Assembly: GCA_017542695.1 (NCBI GenBank)
Contig: JAFXWT010000101.1
Span: forward strand, 1 to 6,971
Length of the DNA: 6,971 nucleotides
Direction: 5' to 3'
Origin: Clostridia bacterium
GTDB lineage: Bacteria; Bacillota_A; Clostridia; Oscillospirales; CAG-272
The translations under genes and the position numbers were made by a program. The notes under the pieces are model-generated. The model ran no database searches, was not told the origin of the DNA, and saw only the letters and a program-made list of their open reading frames with translations. Shown piece by piece: positions 1 to 5,088 of this stretch. Numbering within the stretch: position 1 is the stretch's first letter; each line of letters begins with the position of its first letter.

Positions 1-1
1 A

Positions 2-241
2 TATTTTCGTCACCGAGAGGGCGGCAGATGGGTCGAACTCTACCTCGGCAAAAAGATTATCGACGATTATGTGCCCAAGGTCGAGAGCAACAATCGCATA
101 CGAGAAATCGAGAGGGAACTCCGAGAGATTCGTAAGGCACTGGCACAGGTGCGGGAGCGGCTCGGACTTCGTGACGAAAATAATACTGCCTGCACGCAGA
201 TGACCATCGAGGAGGCACTGGGCGGAGAGGGCGTGAAGTAA
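2..241 (+). CDS. C-terminal end of an unrecognised protein with a charged helical tail (5' truncated)
   Basis: The frame is open from the left edge to a TAA at 239-241, giving 79 residues with no start in the window, so this is the 3' end of a larger gene. It begins YFRHREGGRWVELYLGKK. Residues 27-57 are rich in Arg, Glu, Ile and Leu with heptad-like spacing (IREIERELREIRKALAQV), suggesting a coiled coil or long amphipathic helix, followed by a flexible tail ending GGEGVK. The family is not recognised. Two copies of the window-wide motif lie inside it: TTTTCGTCACCGA at 4-16 and TTCGTGACGAAAA at 168-180, the latter read as Leu-Arg-Asp-Glu-Asn. Long open frame, sensible composition and a clean stop just before the non-coding array support it as coding. 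No terminator is evident after the stop. Confidence 0.7.
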   Translation, partial: YFRHREGGRWVELYLGKKIIDDYVPKVESNNRIREIERELREIRKALAQVRERLGLRDENNTACTQMTIEEALGGEGVK

Positions 242-261
242 GATTTTCGTCCTGAAATCGG

Positions 262-299
262 GAAGCGGCACTTGCTGCTGAGCTCAGAACCGTCGCTTC
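262..299. repeat. Inverted repeat in the first wholly non-coding array interval
   Basis: GAAGCG (262-267) pairs with CGCTTC (294-299) and encloses the perfect 10-bp palindrome CTGAGCTCAG (278-287). It lies between motif copies at 244 and 320. No U-tract follows, so it does not look like an intrinsic terminator. Confidence 0.5.
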
Positions 300-341
300 T
301 CAGATGCTCCGTGTCGTTCTTCGTGACGAAAATGTAAGACA

Positions 342-394
342 CACAGATGTTGCTGCCACGAGCGTCTTCGACGATACTTGGGTACCCATCTGTG
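342..394. repeat. 8-bp inverted repeat with nested palindrome
   Basis: CACAGATG (342-349) is the exact complement of CATCTGTG (387-394), with 37 bases between. The perfect palindrome TGGGTACCCA (379-388) overlaps the right arm, so two exclusive folds are possible. It lies between motif copies at 320 and 409. Confidence 0.5.
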
Positions 395-450
395 AATCAC
401 AGGCAAACTTTCAAGACGAAATTTTGAATCCAGCTCAACTCACTCCGACT

Positions 451-462
451 GCAGTGCACTGC
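451..462. repeat. Perfect 12-bp palindrome
   Basis: GCAGTGCACTGC reads identically on both strands. It lies roughly midway between motif copies at 409-422 and 503-516, and is the longest uninterrupted palindrome I see in the array. Confidence 0.55.
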
Positions 463-533
463 GATGGACCGGCGAGTCAATTGGCAGAGTGTCAATGATT
501 CATTTTCGTTCTGAAACACTTATGAATGGCACG

Positions 534-566
534 CTGCAGGTATCCTGCCTCAGAATCCTGATGCAG
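534..566. repeat. Hairpin-forming interval between converging motif copies
   Basis: CTGCA (534-538) can pair with TGCAG (562-566), and GCAGG (536-540) with CCTGC (544-548) over a 3-base loop. The flanking F copy at 503-516 and R copy at 567-580 are themselves near inverted repeats, so the whole 503-580 unit is a possible cruciform. Confidence 0.45.
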
Positions 567-687
567 TTTCAAGACGAAAATCATTACTCACAGTTAATCC
601 ATTTGAACTTCGAGTAAGAATGCCATCCCACGGTGAATCAGACTCCAATGTGTATTTTCGTTCAGAAGGAGATTGCTGACACCCTGA

Positions 688-698
688 GGACGTCGTCC
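688..698. repeat. Perfect 5-1-5 inverted repeat
   Basis: GGACG-T-CGTCC lies in the interval between the F motif at 655 and the R motif at 718. The arms are fully complementary with a single central base, which looks more like a dimer binding site or cruciform centre than an RNA hairpin. Confidence 0.45.
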
Positions 699-748
699 CA
701 AGCATGACTGACAGATATTTCTCGTGACGAAAACTTCTTTCCTGAGTC

Positions 749-789
749 CTGCGCGCAGACGCCGGGATCTGCTCTGAAGAGCATGTCTG
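749..789. repeat. Nested inverted repeats in an array interval
   Basis: CTGCGCGCAG (749-758) is a perfect 10-bp palindrome. CAGAC (756-760) can pair with GTCTG (785-789) around an inner hairpin GCTCT-GA-AGAGC (771-782). The set lies between motif copies at 718 and 802. Confidence 0.45.
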
Positions 790-912
790 TGAGTAGGCAC
801 TTTTTCGTTCAGAAATCAGATGTCGGGATGAGAAGCGACTGGGATCCGGAAGGGCTCTGAACAGCGACTTTATGACGAAAATGATAGCAAGCATCTGACA
901 CGCGTCGATCGT

Positions 913-925
913 AATCCAGGGGATT
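913..925. repeat. Perfect 5-3-5 inverted repeat
   Basis: AATCC-AGG-GGATT lies between the R motif at 868 and the F motif at 929. The right arm ends only 3 bases before the next motif copy. Confidence 0.45.
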
Positions 926-972
926 GCCTTTTCGTTCTCAAACTGTTTACTTAAACACCTGGATGGAGGTGA

Positions 973-987
973 GATCCCGCCGGGATC
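973..987. repeat. Perfect 6-3-6 inverted repeat
   Basis: GATCCC-GCC-GGGATC lies between F motif copies at 929 and 999. A short outer pairing of CCTG with CAGG could extend it. It is the strongest short-loop hairpin of the array and has no U-tract. Confidence 0.5.
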
Positions 988-1089
988 AGGAATTACATTT
1001 TTCGTTCTGAGTTTTGAATTCGAATCCGGAATTCCTTCATGATGATCAGTATTCCCGCGTAAAAACCTTTTCGTTCAGAGATTGTTTTC

Positions 1090-1126
1090 TTGAAACGATT
1101 GCAAAAACTCCCGTAGATTGTACATA
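1090..1126 (+). promoter_or_regulatory. Weak candidate promoter for the 1160 gene
   Basis: Two partly overlapping sigma-70-like pairs are visible: TTGAAA (1090-1095) with TAGATT (1114-1119) at 18 bp, and TTGCAA (1099-1104) with TACATA (1121-1126) at 16 bp. Neither is a good consensus. The position, just after the last array motif and 34-70 bases before the start codon, is what makes a promoter plausible here. Confidence 0.3.
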
Positions 1127-1159
1127 CCGAAATTCAAAAATAGGAAGGAGTTTTTCAAA

Positions 1160-1717
1160 ATGAAAACAAAGACCAAATCACTTGATGAGTTGGCGCAAGA
1201 ATGTAAGCAGTCGTATGAGCGATGGACAGACCTTCATAACAACGGGTGTCGAGACCCCTGTTGGACAGACGGCGTAAATCTCAATCTCGTACGGAATCAC
1301 ATCATTCATTACAAACGGCAGATGGCGGTTTTATACAAAGAGGAAGGTGTGGAGCCACCACCCATTCTCTTAAGGGAACTGCCTCCGAGACTTGACCCAA
1401 AGTTTATGGCGAACGCAGATGAGATATGTCAGCGTGCCGCCGACATCATGACGAAAATAAGTCAGATGCCGGAGTACGGTGAGCTGAAGAGCATTTATCC
1501 TGGGTTAAGCCCCGCGCAGCGCAAGCAGAGTGGCTGTCAGTTTTTGATGAATTGGATTTCAAGACTAAAATCTGCAATCGAACAGGACAATCTAGTCGTA
1601 ATGCGCATCCACCTCTGGCAGACGGATGATGTATACGAAAAGATGGGTGAAGCTTTGGCGCAAGCCAAGGCGATGCCGGTAGAGTCTTACCAGCTGTCTA
1701 TGTTCGACATAGCGTGA
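1160..1717 (+). CDS. Conserved mobile-element protein with a C-terminal clamp-binding-like motif
   Basis: The product is 185 residues. The ATG at 1160 is chosen because GGAAGGAG (1143-1150) precedes it; the longer in-frame TTG at 1118 has no ribosome binding site. The N-terminal third contains CKQSYERWTDLHNNGCRDPCW followed by DGVNLNLVRNHIIHYKRQ, then PPPILLRELPPRLDPKFMA. From memory this resembles a widespread uncharacterised family on gut Firmicutes plasmids and phages; no search was possible. The middle and C-terminal parts look helical. The C-terminus, YQLSMFDIA, places QLSMF at residues 178-182, close to the QL(S/D)LF peptide that binds the DnaN sliding clamp, so contact with the replication machinery is possible but unproven. 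A motif copy lies in the gene at 1444-1457 (Met-Thr-Lys). No catalytic residues are recognised. Confidence 0.85.
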   Translation: MKTKTKSLDELAQECKQSYERWTDLHNNGCRDPCWTDGVNLNLVRNHIIHYKRQMAVLYKEEGVEPPPILLRELPPRLDPKFMANADEICQRAADIMTKISQMPEYGELKSIYPGLSPAQRKQSGCQFLMNWISRLKSAIEQDNLVVMRIHLWQTDDVYEKMGEALAQAKAMPVESYQLSMFDIA

Positions 1718-1861
1718 TTTCGTGACGAAAACGGATTCACCCGTTCGCCGTCGGACACTGAAGTACCACTTGAGTTCGGTAACGTATAGTTTGCTGAGAA
1801 GTTGGATTTCGGTGCCGGCGCCGGACTGGCGACAGGAGCGAAAATGATTTAAGAACGAAAA
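1718..1861. repeat. Outlying motif pair flanking a 10-bp palindrome
   Basis: The intergenic space before the 1875 gene starts with TTTCGTGACGAAAA (1718-1731), whose first bases directly follow the stop codon, and ends with TTTAAGAACGAAAA (1848-1861). Between them is the perfect palindrome CCGGCGCCGG (1815-1824). This repeats the array's plan of motif, dyad, motif outside the main array. I see no convincing promoter here, only a lone TATAGT at 1785-1790 without a suitable -35. Confidence 0.6.
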
Positions 1862-1865
1862 GGAG
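1855..1865 (+). promoter_or_regulatory. Ribosome binding site fused to a motif copy (1875 gene)
   Basis: The motif core ACGAAAA runs directly into the Shine-Dalgarno, giving ACGAAAAGGAG, ten bases before the ATG at 1875. The same fusion recurs upstream of the genes at 3007, 5588 and 5988. Confidence 0.75.
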
Positions 1866-1874
1866 TTTAATAAA

Positions 1875-2633
1875 ATGAAAATCATTCAGACACAGAACTG
1901 GGAGACTGTCCCCGACCATCCGAATCTCGTAAGACCCGTTTCACAACGAAAAGCAAAAGAAGTTTTCAAAGAACTTGAGGAGGCACTCCGAGATGCTGAG
2001 CTGTATCCCAATGAGTATTTTCTTCTGGACCGCGATTTTGATGACGAAAAGGCGGAGTTTCCGGTTATTCACGACGTTATCTGCTATGCCCAATGGGGCG
2101 GCAACGAGGGAATCTATCTGGAGGTGGAGTTGGTTATCTTTGATGAGAACAGCAAAACTTACAGACGAAAAAACTTCGCTACCGGCAAGACGCTCGCAGA
2201 GGATTCCGCGTCATTCGACAGGATGCAGTACATTGCAGGGTACATCTACAAGCTTTTCGCAGGCGGGCATCAAACCCCTGCAAGATACGTTTTGGTTGAG
2301 AACGAGGAGAAAAACCGGGAGACACTGCTCACGCGCGTTGCGCGGGAGTACCGTGAATATCTGCTCACCAATCTCGTCCACAAACAATTGGAGCTTGATG
2401 AGGTTACCGAACAGATCGCACTGCGAAGCGCCATCGTTCACGAGCTGCCTGAGTGCCTTCTCCCCGAAGATAAGGTCAAGGAACTGATCGAATCCGAGAA
2501 CGCACTGGACCTCTTGGCGAAAATCTGCGAGCCGATCATCGACTGGGATGCAGACTCGATCAACGAGATGGTTTCGTCCTGCGATTCCTTTTATAACGAA
2601 ATAGAAAGGATGGCAAAGAGGCATGGAACATGA
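1875..2633 (+). CDS. Uncharacterised accessory protein, 252 residues
   Basis: Start at 1875 follows AAGGAG with a normal gap. The protein has no signal peptide or membrane segment. The N-terminal half includes a beta-rich stretch IYLEVELVIFDENSKTY, then a segment GKTLAEDSASFDRMQYIAGY (about residues 104-123) that recalls a pattern seen in other proteins of gut mobile elements; this is memory-based. The C-terminal half is predicted helical and acidic, with regular Glu/Leu/Lys and a tail EIERMAKRHGT. Function is not recognised. The gene contains three R copies of the motif: TTTCACAACGAAAA at 1939, TTTGATGACGAAAA at 2037 (Asp-Asp-Glu-Lys) and CTTACAGACGAAAA at 2158 (Arg-Arg-Lys). The two Arg-Lys-type readings and the Glu-Lys reading show the motif in different frames of one gene. 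Its last 11 bases overlap the next gene. Confidence 0.85.
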   Translation: MKIIQTQNWETVPDHPNLVRPVSQRKAKEVFKELEEALRDAELYPNEYFLLDRDFDDEKAEFPVIHDVICYAQWGGNEGIYLEVELVIFDENSKTYRRKNFATGKTLAEDSASFDRMQYIAGYIYKLFAGGHQTPARYVLVENEEKNRETLLTRVAREYREYLLTNLVHKQLELDEVTEQIALRSAIVHELPECLLPEDKVKELIESENALDLLAKICEPIIDWDADSINEMVSSCDSFYNEIERMAKRHGT

Positions 2634-3000
2634 GTTCAGGATTCCGGAAGAACTTACCTACGAGGATATTCATGTCCAATACGGAACCGGCAGATACGTA
2701 CGCACATCAGGTTCCGGCAGGAACGCGCAGGGCTACTACCGCACCGGTTTCATGACGAAAATAGGTGATCTTGACGAACAAACCTGGATAGCCTATGCAG
2801 AGGAACTGGTCAGTCGAAACGGAGACGGAGCTGTTCTCAAACAACTCGAACAGTGGTTTGCCGAACATCTCGCCTGGCTTCGTGACGAAAAAGCAGTACA
2901 CCTGTACGCATTGAAGTTCCTCATCGCAGGTCTCCACGAGAGTTCCAAGTGGGTAGATTATGAGGCGTTCCATCAAAAATTCAAGAACGAAAAGGAGTAA
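2623..3000 (+). CDS. Uncharacterised small protein, 125 residues
   Basis: The ATG at 2623 overlaps the previous gene by 11 bases. Spacing of possible ribosome binding sites is imperfect: AAAGGA at 2605-2610 is 12 bases away and AGAGG at 2617-2621 is too close, so translation may be coupled to the upstream gene. The product begins MEHEFRIPEELTYEDIHVQY, has a Gly/Ser-rich segment near residues 23-40, and a helical C-terminal half with FAEHLAWLRDEK. No known domain is recognised. Perfect motif copies lie at 2748-2761 (TTTCATGACGAAAA, read Phe-Met-Thr-Lys) and 2878-2891 (CTTCGTGACGAAAA, read Leu-Arg-Asp-Glu-Lys), and the C-terminal KFKNEKE is encoded by a third copy that also forms the next gene's ribosome binding site. 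Confidence 0.8.
   Translation: MEHEFRIPEELTYEDIHVQYGTGRYVRTSGSGRNAQGYYRTGFMTKIGDLDEQTWIAYAEELVSRNGDGAVLKQLEQWFAEHLAWLRDEKAVHLYALKFLIAGLHESSKWVDYEAFHQKFKNEKE
2980..2997 (+). promoter_or_regulatory. Ribosome binding site fused to a motif copy (3007 gene)
   Basis: The core ACGAAAA (2987-2993) continues as GGAG (2994-2997), nine bases before the ATG at 3007. The motif also encodes the last residues (Asn-Glu-Lys-Glu) of the preceding protein, so one short sequence serves coding, translation start and motif. Confidence 0.75.
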
Positions 3001-3006
3001 GAACAG

Positions 3007-3636
3007 ATGAATACCAAGATCAGCTATATGTATCGCGACGCGGCAAACTACAAGATCCACTGCGAAGAAGTGGTAAAGGGTGAAATTCGTGACGAAGATC
3101 GGGAAGATCTCTTTGAAAACCATCCTACGGAACTGGAGGAGTTTTATCCAGCTACCGTCGGATTCAAAGCGCCCACTTTCGTCACGGAGGGCTACAAACC
3201 GTACCCTGACGATCCCGACACGCATGAGATCAGCGACATTACGCTTACGGAGCGTGAACCGACCGTCGACATGAACGTCGAGGACTTCGTAGCGAGAATC
3301 CGCAGCGGATTTACATCCAGACCGGCTTTCGTCGTGACGAAATTCGGAATGGTTCTGAAAGAGAAGCCGCCTGAGGAGGGACTCACAGTTGCTGAGATCA
3401 CCGAGATGCTTGACAAACTCGACCTCAGTCAGCAGATCTTCCCGGTGGACATCGAATCCAAGGACAGCAACAGTTGCGCTCTCGGTTTCGTCACGAGCGA
3501 AGCTTACGAAGCCATCGACTACGATCTCAGAGAACTGGATGGTTTCCTGAAAGCAAGGTTGTTCGACACAGATTCAACAACTGATTTTCGTTCTGAATAT
3601 ATCTTCCACGACGTTCGAGTTCACCTCAGCAGGTAG
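3007..3636 (+). CDS. Conserved two-part mobile-element protein, 209 residues
   Basis: Start at 3007 follows AAGGAG by nine bases. The N-terminal part (about 1-100) opens MNTKISYMYRDAANYKIHCE, continues with EEFYPATVGF and includes EREPT near residues 83-87. This resembles, from memory, a common uncharacterised family on gut Firmicutes mobile elements. The second part (about 125-209) has ITEMLDKLDL, a GFVTSEAYEAIDYDL segment and a C-terminus YIFHDVRVHLSR, a pattern I associate with a separate small family, so this may be a fusion. Function is unknown. The gene is dense in motif copies: 3086-3098 (GTGACGAAG form), 3178 (TTTCGTCACGG), 3328-3342 (TTTCGTCGTGACGAAA), 3486 (TTTCGTCACGAG) and 3585-3598 (F orientation TTTTCGTTCTGAAT, read Phe-Arg-Ser-Glu). 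Confidence 0.87.
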   Translation: MNTKISYMYRDAANYKIHCEEVVKGEIRDEDREDLFENHPTELEEFYPATVGFKAPTFVTEGYKPYPDDPDTHEISDITLTEREPTVDMNVEDFVARIRSGFTSRPAFVVTKFGMVLKEKPPEEGLTVAEITEMLDKLDLSQQIFPVDIESKDSNSCALGFVTSEAYEAIDYDLRELDGFLKARLFDTDSTTDFRSEYIFHDVRVHLSR

Positions 3637-3653
3637 CAATGGAGGAGAATCGG

Positions 3654-3833
3654 ATGAAAACGTTGAATGAGTTTAAGGACAAAATCAGTAAAACTGAAAC
3701 CCAAGAGAAATTCGGCGACATCGCGTACGAAGCGTTTCTTCAGGACGACCGTGCGCTGCAGAGTAAGAATTCTCTGTACGAAAAGGTAGTCAAGCTTTGC
3801 ATCAAACGCGAGGTTGAGCTGGGACTTTTGTAA
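3654..3833 (+). CDS. Small uncharacterised protein, 59 residues
   Basis: The ATG at 3654 is preferred over the in-frame ATG at 3639 because GGAGGAG (3641-3647) lies at the right distance from 3654. The product begins MKTLNEFKDKISKTETQEKF and is charged and helical throughout, without cysteines suggesting a metal site and with no membrane segment. It is not recognised. The ACGAAAA core at 3778-3784 encodes Glu-Lys. It begins 17 bases after the previous stop, consistent with the same transcript. A structured intergenic region follows it. Confidence 0.75.
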   Translation: MKTLNEFKDKISKTETQEKFGDIAYEAFLQDDRALQSKNSLYEKVVKLCIKREVELGLL

Positions 3834-3838
3834 GACAA

Positions 3839-3852
3839 TTTCATAACCAAAA
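3839..3852. repeat. Degenerate motif copy TTTCATAACCAAAA
   Basis: This differs from TTTCATAACGAAAA by one base (G to C at the CpG position). It sits just after the stop of the 3654 gene and just before the multi-arm hairpin region. It may be a decayed copy. Confidence 0.4.
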
Positions 3853-3853
3853 T

Positions 3854-3918
3854 TCAGTTGCCCCAAGGATGCGGGCAAACCAAATCCACGGCGGGCAACT
3901 GAACTACGGTTGCCCGCC
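3854..3918 (+). promoter_or_regulatory. Multi-arm hairpin with competing pairings ahead of the 3944 gene
   Basis: Four complementary arms are visible: A TCAGTTGCCC (3854-3863), D GCGGGCAA (3871-3878), B GGCGGGCAAC continuing to TGA (3890-3902), and C GTTGCCCGCC (3909-3918). B and C form a perfect 10-bp stem with a 9-base loop. A pairs perfectly with the last ten bases of B, and D can pair with C, so A:B and B:C exclude each other. This resembles an attenuator or antiterminator layout. Only TTTG follows the B:C stem, so if it terminates transcription it does so weakly; protein binding or mRNA-end protection are alternatives. The 3944 gene's ribosome binding site starts about ten bases downstream. 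Confidence 0.6.
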
Positions 3919-3943
3919 TTTGTAATGAAAGGAAGTTTGTATT

Positions 3944-5074
3944 ATGCATACAATCACATTGGTAACCGTAGAGGTGCCGAAAGGTCTGAACGAAAATGAG
4001 GAGTTGGCAAAGAAGAATCAGATTCAAAGCCTGATCCAACTGGCGGCTCACCACGCATCGTGCGCACCCGAAAACAAGGACGATATTATGATGGGCATCT
4101 TACGCGGCAGGATCAATTGCCGCAGAGACCCTTTTTCGTCAGCAGTTGACGACGCGGTAGCAGAAAAACTTGAACCATATGATGAGAACTGTAGTAATCC
4201 CAAGCACCTTGAGTTTCATGACGAAAATGAATCTGTCAGGGAAGAATGGGAAAACGGGACTCTCGACTGCATTCGTACGCCGGATGGCAGAGTTGTTCCT
4301 GTGAATTCTCAGTGGGATTATGTAATTCGAGATGGCAAGGTCTACGAGCGTTACGCCGGTCCTCTTCGTCACGAAATGAGGACGAAAAAGGCGAAAAAGC
4401 ATACAGCATTGCCTGCATACCCCATCCAAAAAGCCTTCCGTTCCTTAGGGGAATATGCGGCAGACTATCAGAACTTCGTGTTTGACGAGGACAAGAACGC
4501 CTGGGGTTACTACACCAACAAATACGGAGCATTCTGGGACTGGTATGCAGTCGGCGGCCGGTGGCCGACGATGTTTCTTGTCAAATCCGACTGCACCGAA
4601 TTTTCCATCGGTGACGTTGACCGTGAAGAGCCGGATGACGACGGAGCGCTGGAAGGGTACCGTTTCGCTGTCGCAGCGAGAAAAAAGGATATTCAGTGGC
4701 AAGCCTATTACGAATGGCAGAAGAGCTCGGCGACGGAGCGATTTTTCGTTCTGAAAGACGCCTTCGAATCAAAATCGATTCCGGAAGGGTTTTACGCTCA
4801 TCTCAAAGAAGATGGAATCTACACTTGGAACGGACTTTTGTATAAGGACGGCGAATCTCTGGACGAATATCTTAAGCGGCTCGGCTTCAACGATAACCTC
4901 AAGTACCACGCCCACGGCGGTGCGTATCTCGATTTGCAGGGAGTTTATCACGGAGGATGCTTTGCATCTATGTTCTCCGGCGAGCGAGACGACGCGTGGT
5001 CTCTGGAAATGGAAAAGTTTATAGACGAAATTCCGGATGATACCGTTATCGTAGCCGTTGATTGCCATAACTGA
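3944..5074 (+). CDS. WDWY/GGRW-motif protein of unknown function, 376 residues
   Basis: The largest gene in the window. Start at 3944 follows GAAAGGAAG (3927-3935). The clearest signature is GYYTNKYGAFWDWYAVGGRW at residues 188-207, and the protein ends DDTVIVAVDCHN. From memory, a WDWY-x-x-GGRW block plus a VDCH-type C-terminus marks a family of uncharacterised proteins in phages, plasmids and Firmicutes; I know no established biochemical role. The N-terminus MHTITLVTVEVPKG looks like a short beta strand. Residues 80-145 are polar and include a motif-encoded FHDENE. No membrane segment. Motif copies: 3990 (Asn-Glu-Asn), 4133 (F), 4214-4227 (perfect TTTCATGACGAAAA), 4364-4377, 4382, 4743-4756 (F, Phe-Val-Leu-Lys) and 5018-5031 (Asp-Glu). 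Copies become sparse after 4390. Confidence 0.88.
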   Translation: MHTITLVTVEVPKGLNENEELAKKNQIQSLIQLAAHHASCAPENKDDIMMGILRGRINCRRDPFSSAVDDAVAEKLEPYDENCSNPKHLEFHDENESVREEWENGTLDCIRTPDGRVVPVNSQWDYVIRDGKVYERYAGPLRHEMRTKKAKKHTALPAYPIQKAFRSLGEYAADYQNFVFDEDKNAWGYYTNKYGAFWDWYAVGGRWPTMFLVKSDCTEFSIGDVDREEPDDDGALEGYRFAVAARKKDIQWQAYYEWQKSSATERFFVLKDAFESKSIPEGFYAHLKEDGIYTWNGLLYKDGESLDEYLKRLGFNDNLKYHAHGGAYLDLQGVYHGGCFASMFSGERDDAWSLEMEKFIDEIPDDTVIVAVDCHN

Positions 5075-5088
5075 GGAGGAAGTGCTTT

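Larger units (their letters stand above)
168..1081. repeat. Array of 13 regularly spaced, mostly alternating copies of a 14-bp motif
   Basis: Copies of TTTCNNNACGAAAA (call it R) or its complement TTTTCGTNNNGAAA (F) lie at 168-180 R, 244-257 F, 320-332 R, 409-422 R, 503-516 F, 567-580 R, 655-667 F, 718-733 R, 802-815 F, 868-881 R, 929-942 F, 999-1011 F and 1068-1081 F. A further F copy at 4-16 may be an outlier. Steps between successive cores are about 73, 79, 90, 90, 68, 84, 69, 78, 70, 57, 70 and 69 bp. From 503 to 942 orientation alternates strictly. Intervening sequences share no obvious similarity. The array begins inside the end of the upstream gene and stops just before the promoter and leader of the 1160 gene. 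Repeat length, variable spacing and alternating polarity are unlike CRISPR. A centromere-like, origin or nucleoprotein-nucleation site is a reasonable inference; the function is unknown. Confidence 0.85.
242..1159. other. Gene-free region of about 918 bases occupied by the motif array
   Basis: No frame on either strand combines a ribosome binding site, a recognisable protein and useful length. The longest open frame is on the minus strand (550-894); it lacks a Shine-Dalgarno and its product mainly shows the translated motif (SERK, FVIK, FRHEK). Apart from the motif copies, each interval contains a short inverted repeat. Its last 78 bases hold the candidate promoter and leader of the 1160 gene. 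Confidence 0.75.

Noticed and set aside
304..498. Plus-strand open frame of 64 codons in the array
   Set aside because: No Shine-Dalgarno before the start; it crosses two motif copies and a strong inverted repeat; no recognisable protein.
550..894. Minus-strand open frame of 114 codons in the array
   Set aside because: No ribosome binding site, low-complexity composition, and its product mostly restates the translated motif; no family resemblance.
168..1081. CRISPR array
   Set aside because: Repeats are only about 14 bp, degenerate, alternate in orientation, and intervals vary from about 47 to 86 bases; no cas gene is present and copies continue into genes.
168..1081. Integron attC cassette array or REPIN/BIME-type mobile repeats
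   Set aside because: No attC-type core sites, integrase or cassette genes are seen, and single motif copies lie inside coding sequence rather than as whole paired elements between genes.
1118..1159. Longer N-terminus (TTG start at 1118) for the first full gene
   Set aside because: It has no ribosome binding site, while GGAAGGAG sits at the right distance from the ATG at 1160 and would lie inside the longer form.
1770..1790. Promoter upstream of the 1875 gene (TTGAGT and TATAGT)
   Set aside because: The two hexamers are only 9 bases apart, too close for a sigma-70 promoter.
3639..3653. ATG at 3639 as start of the 59-residue protein
   Set aside because: The strong GGAGGAG at 3641-3647 lies after this ATG and serves the ATG at 3654.
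3890..3925. Strong intrinsic terminator
   Set aside because: The stem is excellent but is followed by TTTGTAAT rather than a run of T, so I list it only as a structured regulatory element.
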